64,000 nucleotides of DNA from Nymphaea colorata. Its lineage: Eukaryota; Streptophyta; Magnoliopsida; Nymphaeales; Nymphaeaceae. The stretch spans positions 26,063,662 through 26,127,661 of the forward strand of contig NC_045143.1 in the NCBI RefSeq assembly GCF_008831285.2. Direction: 5' to 3'. The translations under genes and the position numbers were made by a program. This document shows positions 34,302 through 45,500 of this stretch, in pieces. Numbering within the stretch: position 1 is the first letter of the stretch; each line of letters begins with the position of its first letter. The notes beneath the pieces were generated by a model. It had not been told where the DNA came from and made no database searches. It saw nothing but the letters and a program-made list of their open reading frames with translations.

Positions 34302-35423
34302 TCATAAAATAGACCCATGTAGACTTAGAAAAATCATCAATAAACAGCACATAGTAACAAAATCTATCCATAGAATCAATAGGCGTAGGGCCCCAAACAT
34401 AAGAGTTATCAAATCAAATGGTGTTTGGCTAATGGAATCAAATAAAGTAAATTTAGGTCTAGTCATTCTAGCAAATTTGCATATTCCACACTCTCTACAA
34501 TTGAAGCACAGATTAGGAAATAAGTAATCTAAAACTCTAGAAGATGGATGACCCATTCTTTGATGCCAGATATTTCCATCGTTGACATGATTTACATTCA
34601 GTGCATGATTCATGGTTCTTATTTGATAGAGTCCATTGACAAGTTGTCCTTCACCAATCATCTTCTGAGTCATCTGATCCTGAAAAATGACATTAATAGC
34701 AGAAAATACTACATTGCAATTTAACTCCTTAGTCATTTTTGCAACCGATAGAAGATTGGTAGTAAGCTTAGGCATAACAAGCACCTTGCTAGTGTAACTT
34801 GTGTTAAAAAAATCTATGTTACCTAATCCTTTCACAGTTATAGGAGCGTCGTTGGCAGTGGCAAGAGGACCAATATCTCTAGAATGAACATATGAACTTA
34901 AGAAAGAAGATTTATTGGCCATGTGATCTGTGGCCCCTGAGTCAACTACCCATTGCAAATCCTTACCCTCAATGTTATTAACCATAGTAAGGGTCGTACC
35001 TGTTTTGCTTGTACCTTTGCCGCCTAATGTAATTGAGATGCCGGCTGTCCTTTGAACTTGAAGATCTTTTATCATTTCAGCCAGTTTATCCAGCATGATT
35101 TGGTTTTCCGATGAGGAGATGGCCGGATTCACTTGGCTAGAGTTGCTTTCCCTTTTGTCTTGACTGCGACCCATGCTTCTATAGGCTGAATTCTGCCTTT
35201 TGTCTAGTTTCCCATGAAGGAACCAGCAAGAGTCTCGAGAATGACCATTCCTCTTGCAATGAGTACATTTAACTTTTCTAGAGTCCTCACATTTGTGTTT
35301 AATAGACCTCTCACTGTTGGTGACATGGGCACTATTGCTTGTTGTAAAGGCCATTTTGTCTTCATTATGTGTCTCTTGACAACCATCAGCCAGCATATCC
35401 ATAGCCTTACGCCGACTCTTCAT
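34302..35423 (-). pseudogene. copia-1 zinc knuckle, protease, GAG-preintegrase
   Basis: 373 residues. CTHCKRNGHSRDSC is an intact CX2CX4HX4C zinc knuckle. WVVDSGATDHMANKSSF is an intact copia protease active site (DSGA). GNIWHQRMGHPSSRVLDYL and CFNCRECGICKFARMTRP form the GAG-preintegrase HHCC finger. The ORF enters integrase (TPFDLI) and then shifts frame; the first catalytic region (LFIDDFSKSTW) is only in another frame. The rest of integrase is deleted. Confidence 0.88.
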
Positions 35424-35490
35424 GCATAAGCAAGGAAAAAACAGAAGCTAGAGAAGGCAGTTCGTGAGCCATAAGTATTTGACTACATTG

Positions 35491-36093
35491 CTACTCAGAA
35501 TCATTAGGCAGTCCGGCTAGAATTTCAAAGATACTCTCCTGTTCACGTTGACGTTTGGCCTGAGTAAGATCTGAAGTCAATGATATATAAATATCCATTT
35601 CATCCCAAATTGCTTTAGAAGTACCAAGGTACTCACTAATAGATGACGTCCCCTTTTTCAAGCTGCCCTTCTTTTGTGCTAGTTGATACATACGGGCCGT
35701 ATTATACTGCTCACCGTAACGATCTTTGGCACCTTGCCAAACTTCTTTTGCGGTTTCTAAGAAGGTGAAACTGGCTGCGATCTTGGGCTCCATAGATTTT
35801 ATGAGCCAAGATGCTATAGTGTCATTGGTGGACCTCCATTCCTTGTATTTTGGATCGTTAATGGGTGGTTTCTTGGTACTACCATCAATATAATCTAACT
35901 TGGATTTCCCACTAGGAAATCGTGTAACAGCCTTAGACCAAGGCAAGTAGTTGAAATCATCGAGCAACGTACGAGTAATTTTGAGATTGGGGTTACCTTG
36001 TTCATGAACGTCAATCTTGTGCATTGATCCATCGCTGGTTTGAATGATGGTGGCTTCACCGTTGTCATTCCTTGTTTCCCTTTCTTGTTCCAT
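35491..36093 (-). pseudogene. copia-1 gag
   Basis: Starts MEQERETRNDNGEATIIQTS. It contains LLDDFNYLPWSKAVTRF, SWLIKSMEPKIAASFTFLET then AKEVWQGAKDRY, and ISEYLGTSKAIWDEMD, the standard copia gag (UBN2-type) pattern. A TAG stop at 35491-35493 interrupts it in frame (LPNDSE then stop). The homologous sequence continues (LMAHELPSLASVFSLLMHEE), followed by a frame change near 35415. Confidence 0.85.
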
Positions 36094-36142
36094 AATGACT
36101 CACTGCTTGAAGCTCGAAGATTTTGCCTTAGAAGATCTTTTT

Positions 36143-36157
36143 ACCGCTCTGATACCA
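36143..36157 (-). other. copia-1 primer-binding site
   Basis: Minus strand TGGTATCAGAGCGGT, complementary to the 3' end of initiator methionine tRNA, the usual copia primer. It directly follows the LTR end (..ctatca), which fixes the LTR boundary at 36158. Confidence 0.88.
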
Positions 36158-36535
36158 TGATAGACTGAGATTTAATGAAAGATAAGGATGATAGAGAGAA
36201 AAGAGGCTGCACCAGTTTTACGTGGTTTGGCTTTGCAGCCTGCATCCACGAGCAAGAGAAACCAACGTTTTTTATTTTGATAATAATTTTGTCAATACAA
36301 TCAGTCATGCCCTTATACATCAAGAGAGTATTAAGGAAGGGAGGAGAGCGTGAGGCACTTCCATAAATAAGTAGTACGTTGGTTTATGACCATTGCCCAA
36401 TTTACTTGCTGAGTGGAGACCAATTATGTTAATTGATCTTTGGAGAAGGTTGCTGTTCTAACCTATATTGATTTGCAACAGTTTTCTCAACATGGGCACA
36501 TCATTGGATAAAAGCTGGGAATGACCTGCCCCTAG

Positions 36536-36835
36536 GCCTCGACATCTGGCCGGCACCGACCCCCGAAACCCGAGCTTGGGCCCGACTCAATGCCCAAAAC
36601 CCGAGGTTGGGCTCGACCCGATTAAAAATATATATATTTTAAATATAAAATAAAATTTTTAAATACAAAACACATTTTTAATAATGATATATATATTATT
36701 ATTAAATAAAAATAATATAAAAAATTAATCAGGCCGAATCGGGCCCCATTAGGCCGACCTGGGCTGGTCTTTCAGGCCCGGTATCAAGCCAAGTACCGGG
36801 TACCCGGGCCCGATGCCCAGGCTTCCCTGTCCTTG
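36536..36835. mobile_element. fold-back element with GC-rich ends
   Basis: Two GC-rich ends rich in 'gggcccga', 'aacccgag', 'gggtacccgggcccg' and 'aggcccggt' flank an AT-only centre (about 36620-36720). The ends are roughly inverted. It resembles common non-autonomous plant elements that end in 'cgggcccga'-type sequence. No target duplication was fixed. Confidence 0.5.
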
Positions 36836-36870
36836 CACTTCTAAAACATCGGCAGGTGATCTGAGGCTAC

Positions 36871-36989
36871 TGGCAACGACCATTAGCCTAGCCAAAGTTT
36901 TTTGCTACACTACAAAGGACAAGGGCGAGTCTTGGTTTTTGCGAGGGGATGAGTATTGGCAATGGAAATAGGGTTATTGGTCGTTGCCA
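36871..36989. mobile_element. small inverted-repeat element
   Basis: tggcaacgaccatta (36871-36885) is the near-perfect inverse of tattggtcgttgcca (36975-36989), one mismatch in 15. The loop is ~90 bp and holds 'cactac'. Possibly a MITE; no target duplication is clear. Confidence 0.5.
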
Positions 36990-37037
36990 ATAGCTTGTTT
37001 TGTTGTTGTGGTTGTATTTGTTCACTAGGGATCTGAT

Positions 37038-37150
37038 CTTGTGGGCTGGTGTGGCTAATTGCCCACACCAGCTATAATGTTTTTTTTACAATCAAGAATA
37101 TAATTTAGTGAAGATCGTATGACCCTTGAACAGAACGTTTTTTGTTATTT
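37038..37150. mobile_element. truncated relative of the hAT-like miniature element
   Basis: Contains the same hairpin (ctggtgtggctaattgcccacaccag) and then 'atgacccttgaacagaac', as in the arm copies, but the cagtggcagag ends are missing. Confidence 0.55.
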
Positions 37151-37442
37151 GTGCCCTCTTGATGTTTTACATACTAAATAAATATATAATTTACATACAT
37201 AACAGCTGGTGCAACACATTTTCTATGTAGTAAACAAATGACAACGAGGATACATAACAATGAATTTTAATTATATAAAAGAAACGAGTGCAATAGGTTT
37301 CTTGAGATACTGGCTTTTCATTTTTCAGTTCTACTTTCTCACCTTCTTTTCCTTCCTTCATAACTGTCTTCTGCTTTAAAGATTAGTGGGATCTTAAGGA
37401 GAGAAAATAACCCTGAAAAACCAGTCTAAAAATGAAGCTGAT

Positions 37443-37443
<1 letters not shown>

Positions 37444-37494
<51 letters not shown>

Positions 37495-37495
37495 A
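37444..37495. repeat. (TA)n-(GA)n microsatellite
   Basis: About 12 TA units followed by about 13 GA units. Confidence 0.9.
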
Positions 37496-37688
37496 ATGTC
37501 ATTAGGACAGACAGAACAAACAGGAAAAACATAAGAAAGACAAATGTCAGACAAAAGGGGCATGGTGTTTTGTTTTATGACCATCAAAATTCTGGACAAA
37601 GAACACCATAGTCCATAAGAACAGGACACTGGTATACAGGACGTCCAGTCCATTCTATCATATAGGACGACAATCAAACAACCTCTAA

Positions 37689-37786
37689 GGAATTGTTTGA
37701 CGAATGGGATGCTTTATGAATCAGCTCAAAACTTTGGAATAGATTTATGAAACACTCACAAAGTGTATCAACTGCCAAACGACCAC
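37689..37786. mobile_element. very short Tourist-like MITE
   Basis: 98 bp between TAA (37686-37688) and TAA (37787-37789). Ends ggaattgtttgacg and ctgccaaacgaccac are roughly inverted. The inner part ('aacactcacaaagtgt') recurs near 42865-42895, so it belongs to a family. Confidence 0.5.
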
Positions 37787-37839
37787 TAAAGAATATGTTA
37801 AAATGAATATGTTAAAATGTCTATGCTTCTTACCAGTTT

Positions 37840-38330
37840 GTCATTGGAAGCCTTCAAAACAAAAATATTGAAATGTTATCACTTTAACATTGCTTGGATT
37901 GCAGAAAACGGTGCAGCAACACAAAAATATGCATGCAATCCCCTATAAACGATGCCCGAACTGCTTACATGACTAGCTACTGTCCTCAGCCACTATGAGT
38001 CTTTCCCTGGCAAAGTGTTGCAATGTTAGTGTCTAGAAATCAGTGATATAGACAATGGATTAATTACTGTCAATGTATATTTAATAACCTATTTTATATC
38101 TCAATAAAACGAGGGGATCCCTCTGTTGTTTCCCAGCGAAAAATTACCTATTTGATGTCACGAGCAGTGGCACACCAATTACATTATTATACTTGAATAT
38201 ATGTTAGTTACTCGAATAGTGTATATGTTAAACTTAGAACACAATAACTCTTTAATTTGAAATGAACTTTAGGTACATGTTGGCTCGAGAGTCTATGCTT
38301 AAACCCTTGAAAGTAAGCTGTTATGGTGTT
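37840..38330 (+). repeat. dispersed repeat family R, copy 1
   Basis: Diverged direct copy of 60160-60690. Shared strings include 'tgcatgcaatccc', 'catgactagctactgtc', 'ggattaatt', 'aaaacgaggggatccctc' and 'gagagtctatgctt'. A short ORF in copy 2 (60165-60368) is not open here, so coding is unlikely. Confidence 0.75.
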
Positions 38331-38349
38331 GTGCCAAATGTTTTGCCAA

Positions 38350-39025
38350 ATGTTCATGTTGCCAAGCCACCCTTAAAAGTGTAGAGGAAATGATGGATGC
38401 TTAACAGTCTAATGGACGACGAGTGAGTGCAGACCATTTGCTCTGGACATCTTCCCCCAATGAAAAGAATGCTAGGAGTTAGGCTGGCTACATTTAACAC
38501 GAAATAATTCAATAAGATATGCAGAAAAGAAACAAGGATGGTTAGGGAAAAGAATGCTAGAGTTAGGCTGGTTACCTTTAACATGAAATTATTCAATACG
38601 GTATGCATAGAATGCAATGACCAGAACATAAAACACAAGAATTCTTTTTTATGCGAAATTATCAAACATGCCCCATGTTTTACCATCCCAAAAGCTTATG
38701 CTTCCAAGCCCAGAGAACTCTGCCACCTGCCATCTACTTCTCTGCATGTGAATAGGAAAACCTATTTCTCATTGTAATCAAGCACATAATCATACCCTTT
38801 ATTCTGTCAAATACATCATCAATGCAACATAGTTCAGCAAAAAACTCTAAAAAACTCACAGAAGAAAAAGGGGCTATGCCACAAAGCAGCAGAGAGAAAG
38901 AGAGGGAGATCGAGAAGACCTGTAAACCTTGTGGAAGGGGAAAGGAGGAGGTATCAAACAGTCCCTCAAGAGCAGTGAATATGAGTGTTGATGGTGACTG
39001 AGGCAGCAGCGGCGTGAGAAAGAAG
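38350..39025. other. no clear gene; flank of tandem repeat
   Basis: Contains a short direct repeat ('aagaatgctagagttaggctgg' type, at about 38465 and 38560). A long minus-strand frame (38734-39654) runs through but is Ser/Leu/Cys-rich low complexity and is probably not a gene. Confidence 0.4.
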
Positions 39026-39505
39026 CAGCAGTGATTTCTGGCGTGTTTCATTCGGGCAAAATCAGTTGGGAGGAGGAAGAAGAAGAACAACGACAAGGAG
39101 AAGAACAAAGGAAGGCCGAAGGGGTACCTGGCGTGAAGGTGGGAGCAGGAGCTGCAGCAAGAGCAAGAGGGACGACTGATGCATCTGAGGCAGCAGCAGC
39201 AAGAGAAGGGGAAAGGCGACGGATGCGTCTGAGGCAGCAGCGGCGAGAGAAGGCAGCAGCAGTGATTTCTGGGAGGTTTTATTTGGGAAAAATCAGTTGG
39301 GAGGAGGAGGAAGAAGAAGAACAACAAGGAGAAGAAGAAAGGAAGGCCGAAGGGGTACCTGGCATGAAGGGGTACCTGGCGTGAAGGCGGGAGCAGGAGC
39401 TGCAGCAAGAGCGAGAGGGACGACGGATGCGTCTGAGGCAGCAGCAGTGAGAGAAGGGAAAGGCAATGGATGCGTCTGAGGCAGCAGCCGGCGAGAGAAG
39501 GCAGC
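39026..39505. repeat. purine-rich tandem repeat, ~240-bp unit, 2 copies
   Basis: Units at about 39026-39265 and 39266-39505. Each holds 'gtgatttctgg', 'aaaatcagttgggaggagg', 'aaggaaggccgaaggggtac', 'gtgaaggcgggagcaggagc' and 'gatgcgtctgaggcagcagc'. One strand is almost all A/G plus GCA repeats. GC content is far above the surroundings. All three plus-strand frames stay open for long stretches because of composition. Confidence 0.85.
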
Positions 39506-39819
39506 AGCAGCGGAAGAGAGACAGCAGTTGGAAGACAGCAAGTGCCCTCAGGTCTGGTCGTCTGGCTGTTAATTGTTGGACATTTGGCTCCACTTGCTTG
39601 CATGACACAGCGGTGGGCTTGGGAGTAAGGGGAAAGAGTAGCTTCAGCTTTCACTTGGATCGTGGGATGACCTCCTACTCATCTAAATTAGAGTATTATA
39701 TACGTTATCATCTTATTTTCTAGGAAATGGGTTTAGATGGGCATATGACCACATGCAAGGCACTTGAGAAACATCAAGTGATAATGAGTAGGAAATGGGT
39801 TTAGACGGCCATATATGCG

Positions 39820-40015
39820 TCAAGAAGGATGGCTGGACCATTGATGGACCCAGCCCAGTTTCTTGGATTGCTTTTTTGACAGGTAACTACTGGTCGAACA
39901 GAATGAGCAACCACTCGTTCCACAGTTTAGTTTTCTGAAGAAAAGACTAGTTCGCATGACCCGTTCGGCACTGTTTGACTGGAAGGTACACAAGTCGGTA
40001 TTGACCGGCATGAGC
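39820..40015. repeat. dispersed repeat family Y, copy 1
   Basis: Shares 'gatggacccagcccagtttct' (diverged), 'gagcaaccactcgttccacag', 'ttttctgaagaaaagac' and 'ggtcacc/gttcggc' blocks with 42590-42730 and 44740-44900. Non-coding. Confidence 0.6.
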
Positions 40016-40445
40016 CGATGTCATTGGACATTGGTACGGGTATAAAAGGAAGGCCGAGGCCATCGCCTAAAATAACTCATGGAACTGGGAATAACATTAT
40101 TGGTAAATAGAACTTGCATGTTATACTTTCACGATCAGTCGATTTAGAATCCACAGTTCAATTTTTTTTTGTGGCTTTTCTATTTATTTTTTAGATGTTT
40201 GTTTTATTAGATGATCACTTATTTTACATTTTTAGGATTTTTAAAATTTTTTCTATTTATCCCTTTTTTCTTATTTTTTCAAAGTCATTGTATTATTTCT
40301 TAAGAAAACCTCAATGTTTAAAACGTGAAGACGTTTTATCTTTTTTCTATGATCGAAACTATTATAAAGAACAATGAAGAAACGAAAACACAAGCAGGAC
40401 AAAGCATGTCCCACGCTATTATAGATAACCTAGCCCCTAAGTCAC
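40016..40445. other. no gene seen
   Basis: T-rich stretch distantly like 30950-31120 (shared 'gatgtttgt-ttattag' and 'aagaaaacc...gtttaaaac'). Confidence 0.4.
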
Positions 40446-40745
40446 CCGCACCGGAGTTGCATAGAATCGGGTGCGTACCGGACATGGGTGCAGGTCCGAC
40501 TCACACTCGAGCCCAGTTAGAACGTCATATTATTAAATTACTTATATAATATATGTTGTTATGATATTTTCCTATGCAATGCAATTATTCAAGTATGTTA
40601 TATACATTAATAACTAAATTTTAATAATAATATATATATGCTTATTCTGTTATATATATAATAAATTATTAATAATAATAATAAAATAACCTCGCCACAC
40701 CGTCACATCTAAATTTTTTAGGATGTGCCACTCCGGCACCCGCAC
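40446..40745. mobile_element. fold-back element with GC-rich ends (second family)
   Basis: The left end 'gcaccggagttgcata' pairs with the right end 'gtgccactccggcac' in inverted orientation. Between them lies a nearly pure AT interior (about 40525-40690). Non-coding. Confidence 0.5.
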
Positions 40746-41525
40746 CCACACCCTGCCCTCAGGTGACATAGCCTGGCGTGACATAATGACTATGAACTAG
40801 CAAAAAAAGACTAAAAGCCCCTCCAATGAAAGGGAAAAAATGCCCAAAGGTCGACCCTTCTTTTAATGTTACTGTTCTGAGCATTTAACTCAAAAATTAG
40901 TTAGATTTATTAGATATTTTAAAAGGTGTTTCATGAATTTACCTTCTTTTTTGCAGCAGATTCACAAAAACCCCAAGGACAAGTTCAAACATATAATTAG
41001 GAGAACAAGTCCAAGTTAGATTTATCCAACAAAGTTATGATTCATAGCCTGAGGGCAGGGCGAAGCCAGAATTTTTTTTTCTTTTTTTTTATAGGGCACA
41101 AGTAATGACCATGGGGAGTTGACATAATGGGGTGGGGCTACTCCATATAACTGGACACAAGTGATGTAACTTCAATACTAGATTAACATTTCAAAGAGTG
41201 AGTTCTATGGGGCATATGCCCCTGGAGACTACACATCTCTTAGTGCTAGTGCGGGTGCATTTTTAGTATGATGTCATATAAAGATGACACCTTAACGCAT
41301 AGAAAACAGTAGGTCTTGTATCCTAAGAGACGATAGGTTGGGTGAATGTTCCTCACGTTCACCACCTAAAAGCCATGTTTTTTTATTTTCTCAAGCTTGT
41401 TTGACGGGACAGAAAGTTGGTAAGATCTGAAACAGCTTATAAGCTGAGGGCGTGGTCAATCTTTAACCATTTGCACAGCCTACTTATTTGGACCACTTAG
41501 AAGTTGCAATGAGTGCAATGAATTG
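40746..41525. other. no gene seen
   Basis: Non-coding sequence without clear repeat structure. Confidence 0.4.
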
Positions 41526-41700
41526 TAGGGATGTTGTCTGAATGGTTGGAGTGTCTCTTAGTAACTCTCCCCGTTCGAACACAGGACGTGTAAGTACTCT
41601 CATATATAAATTTGCGGATTTCATCTTCTGGATTTGGAAAGAAAATCCTCCGACTTCTCACAATACATATAAAAGTCGCTAGTACTCACAATTCTGTCTC
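41526..41700 (+). mobile_element. candidate tRNA-derived SINE
   Basis: 'gtctgaatggttggagtgt' resembles a tRNA A box, and 'ccccgttcgaacacagg' about 30 bp on resembles a B box (consensus GGTTCGAANCC). Spacing is within the pol III range. The 3' end and target duplications were not found. Confidence 0.35.
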
Positions 41701-42589
41701 TAATAAGTAATCGTGACGGTCAAAGGTCCACCACCACAAGTTCCGTTGCCCAAACTGTTACGGATGAAACTGGCCATCGTGTATTAGTTGTGTTTTTTAA
41801 GACATTAGTTGCTAGCATAATGGCCACAGAATGTGCCTACACTTTATTATAACTTTTACGATGGAATTTTCCGTCGCTTTACATAATGTTTTATGTGACG
41901 GTCATATTTTTTGCTTAACTTATTAATGTCTTTTAACTTTGCAACTAACGGTGCTAACCCTCCACATACAATGATGGCTGTTTTAGCATGCACAGTGTAG
42001 TAGCTAGCGACATATTTTCGAATCCCTGACACATGTTTGGAACGGATTTTGGGATCACTGTCGAATATGGCATCATGTGAATGTGGCTAAAATTCAGAAC
42101 ATATAGTACTTGCTTAATGTTTAATTCATTGATTAAAACTTTGTGCTATAAAGAAGGCATTAATTGAAGCGATGTTACTTTTATTGAAAAAAGAATATGA
42201 TGCTTTTATATTTTGTATTTTTAAAAACAGAATATTGTTCTTAACATGTTCCATCTAAGAGAATTTAAAAGCCTCAGCGCAGGTTACACAAAAGACTTTA
42301 CCTTGAGGGGCATAGCGTAGCTTGTCAAAAAGTTACAGAGTCAAACAGAAACAGGGTTACTTCGATGAACATAGCGTAACTGGTCGAGTTGAGGGGCTGG
42401 TGAGAGTCAGGTCGAGTTGAGGGGCTTTGTGAGTGGTCATCTATAGACATTTATAAATTGTGTTATTTTGTAGGAACCTGGGGGCCATGAGGTTGGGAAT
42501 ATGCTCACCTTGAAAGCAAATGAGAAACATCAAATAAAGCAATGGTTGTCAGGACAAAGATATTTATCTAAAAATCAAGCAAAGGTTGA
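41701..42589. other. no gene seen
   Basis: AT-rich. Two copies of 'catagcgtarcttgtc/ctggtc' at 42309 and 42369 resemble tRNA A boxes and the string at 2975, but lack a B box. Confidence 0.4.
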
Positions 42590-42730
42590 ACCATCAAAGG
42601 ACCCAGTTTAGTTTCTTGGATCTGCTGCTGTGTTAGTGTTTGACCGGTCAGGACAGGCCAAGCATGATGTCGGCAATCCCTCCAGTTTTCCAAAGAAAAA
42701 AGAACTTCTGGTCTTGACAGAGCGACATTA
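42590..42730. repeat. dispersed repeat family Y, copy 2
   Basis: Starts 'accatcaaaggacccagttt', then 'ttcttggatctgctgct', 'cctccagttttccaaagaaa'. The flanks at 42480-42590 also match 39721-39835 ('atgagaaacatcaa'). Confidence 0.6.
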
Positions 42731-43599
42731 TCTTCAACAGGTAGGCCTGCAGGACTCGTTTGGCTAAGTGAACATTTTATGATTGTGTCATGAATCCTTT
42801 CAAAAATTGGGATAGATTCATGGAGCACTATAATTAATAATTCTTGAATCAGACCCAATTTTTAGGGCAAATTCACGCAACACTCACAAAGTGTTCCTGC
42901 TGTTATACAAACCTTCATAAATATTTTAATTCTTTGGACTGAACATTTGTTTTGTGCACTAATGCCCAATATTCATATGACAGTTGCATGCAACAGTCCG
43001 GTTTGCACCAGAAGTGTTGGTTAGAAGGCAATCAGTTCTTAGAGGTGATGTTAGCGACCATCAGTTTGTTTGATCGACTTTCAAAGGTGGCCATATATAA
43101 TGAAAAAATCAGTTTTTCATAATGTGTTGGCTGCTAGAATGATATATATAGAGGGACAAAATTTTGATATAGAAAGCATATCTAGATGGGTGCTTTGTGA
43201 TGTTACTTCATACGTAAGAAGGTGCGGTCCTTCCAGTTTTCACTTTTCACCTATTCAAATCAGACCTTAGGTATGCAATATCTTGGATCATATAGATATG
43301 TAGCCCTCGACATACTTCATGAAAAGGATCTAAGATGCCCACCTAAGCAAGAAATTAAGTTTAAGGTCTCTGAGAAAACTTGTTCCAATAGATGGATGAG
43401 CAAATGCTAGTCCATCAATTCGAGATCTAATTCCAGATTTTTTAGAGTGACATAGCATCTACATCATGACAATGATGGTAGACAAACTGCAGATTCTCCT
43501 AATCACCGCTCCCTTTTCTTCCATCCATTTGAGTCACAGCGGGATGTGAGATCAAGTTGCGTGCACATCCTTATGGACTCACAAGTATGCAGTTATCAT
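42731..43599. other. no gene seen; MITE-like remnant
   Basis: Part at 42750-42910 resembles the 37689-37786 element. The remainder is unassigned. Confidence 0.4.
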
Positions 43600-43812
43600 A
43601 CCAAAAAAGATGGGGTTTTAGGTATTTTCAATTTTCTAATGAAGTAATGTTGATTTTAGACTTTTTAACTTTTTCTTAACCTCTTTTTCACCCTTTTAAA
43701 ATGTTTCCTTTTCATTATATACAGGGAAAAAAGAAGGGGTTTGGGGTACTTCTGAACTTTTTTATGAAATGATGTCTATTTTAGACTTTTTAACTCTTTC
43801 ATAACCTCTCTC

Positions 43813-43855
<43 letters not shown>

Positions 43856-44350
43856 CTTCTTCTTTTTTCAAAATATATTTTTCTATAATACCATTCCTTG
43901 GACCGGACACTCTACTTCTCATTATGACTGTTACATTAATAGAAATATGTCGGTTTGGCCATTGTCCACCCGAACTCCAAACCTGGTTATGTGTAAAAAA
44001 ATTTCTTGCGTTTGTATGGTTACGATGAAAAAAAATAGGAAGACAAAAGTGGAAGCAAAAAAAATACAATAAAAGACATACCTTTTAAAAAATTGCTAAA
44101 ATGTCCCCCTATTCTTGAGTATGTACGTTGGGTGCCCATATGGGGCACTCAACTCAATCTACCCGAACTCAGCTGAACGCTTGCCACTCACTGTCTCTTC
44201 ATGAGTAACTGTCACCTCTCTCTCTCTCTCGATTTAGCCTAATTTGTTTTTTTATTCAGAAACAGCTCTTAAGGATGGTGGAAAGATTAACGGAAGATGT
44301 GGACTATGAGAGAGAGACATGCATGGAATATTCTTGTGTCAGATTTCCAT
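43600..44350 (+). repeat. dispersed repeat family X, central copy
   Basis: Matches 54595-54960 (same strand) and 16420-16960 (opposite). An internal ~95-bp direct repeat ('agactttttaact', 'ttcttaacctc') lies at 43655-43705 and 43780-43812. A (CT)n-(TA)n tract is at 43812-43852. No ORF is conserved among the copies. Confidence 0.75.
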
Positions 44351-44739
44351 TGCATCCATGGGTCACATTTTTACTTGGAAACACAGTCACCAGTTTGTTT
44401 ACTTGTGGTGCTATCCTCCAACGCTTCATTGGGTGATTCCTGCCCCAACGCATCCCTAGACCTTCCAAGCAGGATTAAAGCTAAGAATTCCTGCCGACCT
44501 TTTCTTCGAATCTCTGAATTTGAACAAGGTGCTTGAGAATTACAGGCTTAGCCTCCCTGGCCGTGAAACCTAAATAATTTGTATTTGTATCATTATAGAA
44601 AAAAAAAACAATCTTGGAAAGTGAGAAGACGCATATATAACCTATGTATTATGCATAAACGTTCAGGTGGGGATCTGCCCATATAGAAAACATATAAATA
44701 TTAAACATCAATCAAGAAGAAGTTTTACGGTGAGTCCGG

Positions 44740-44900
44740 CCATCTAAAGAGAACAACTGGACGATCGATGGATCGAGCCCAGTTTTGAGAAATCCAGGAC
44801 TTGTCAAATACAATGAGCAGCCATTGATTCAACAGTTTTGTTCTTGGAAAAGGACCAATCTCATTGGTTCGCAGTTTGAATGGGTCACCGCAAAACACAG
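44740..44900. repeat. dispersed repeat family Y, copy 3
   Basis: 'gatggatcgagcccagtttt', 'atgagcagccattgattcaac', 'ttgttcttggaaaaggacc' correspond block by block to 39835-39990. Confidence 0.6.
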
Positions 44901-45384
44901 TAACTTGTCGGTGGCAAAGCAAGATATTCGCTGCTGACAGAAGGCCCTTCAGAAAATCAGTGGCCGAGGGATGCCACATGCTAATCAGCAAAATAGCTAC
45001 AGAGCTTCGACAATGTAAACTAGTAATTTTTGTGTGCCTGTGTGGGCAATTGCCACACAAGTCCACACGTTCCTGCATGATTCTTGATAAATAGGAGTTG
45101 CCTATTGTGATACTTATCAGTCCTCCTTAATGATTCTTTAATTATTCATACTCTCACATTCTGTTTTTCTCGTGTAAAAGTTGGTTGGAGTCAGCCGCTT
45201 TCAATTGTATTGGGGCTTCGCTTGGGTTGATCCAAAGTGTTATACAAATCGGCCAATATTTATTTATTGTTTACTTAGAAGAAACTGTCTTTTCCATAAA
45301 ACTACTAAGGCCATGCCCTTATGCTTTCAAGATTTTGTCCTGCTTCGAGGCTTAGGTGGACATACTGTACATCGTCAACTCCAC

Positions 45385-45500
45385 TTGCCATGGTTTGCAA
45401 TCCAGAGAAATAACACACTAGAATGTGACAGCGGCCACAAGATTCAAACCTCGAACTCCTTGGATATGAACTACTTGCCACCCAGTTGCCCTATGTGCCT
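45385..45500 (-). mobile_element. candidate tRNA-derived SINE, minus strand
   Basis: Minus strand reads 'gggcaactgggtggcaagtag' (A-box-like), then 'gttcgaggtttgaatcttg', a good match to a B box (GGTTCGAATCC). Spacing ~35 bp. No poly(A)/T tail or target duplication was established. Confidence 0.35.

Larger units (their letters stand above)
33128..36366 (-). mobile_element. degenerate Ty1/copia element (copia-1)
   Basis: Minus-strand order: LTR (from 36158 outward), primer-binding site (36143-36157), gag (35491-36093), zinc knuckle, protease and GAG-preintegrase (34302-35423), integrase remnant, linker (33995-34222), reverse transcriptase (about 33250-33960), then a 115-bp LTR piece (33128-33242). 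A deletion removed most of integrase, joining its start to the linker near 34222-34300. A second removed RNase H, the polypurine tract and most of the 3' LTR, joining RT to LTR at about 33243. The outer end of the 5' LTR was not found; 36366 is approximate. Confidence 0.88.

Noticed and set aside
38734-39654. 306-residue minus-strand ORF, longest non-transposon frame in its region
   Set aside because: Low-complexity Ser/Leu/Cys/Phe sequence from the purine-rich tandem repeat; several overlapping frames are equally open and none looks like a protein family.
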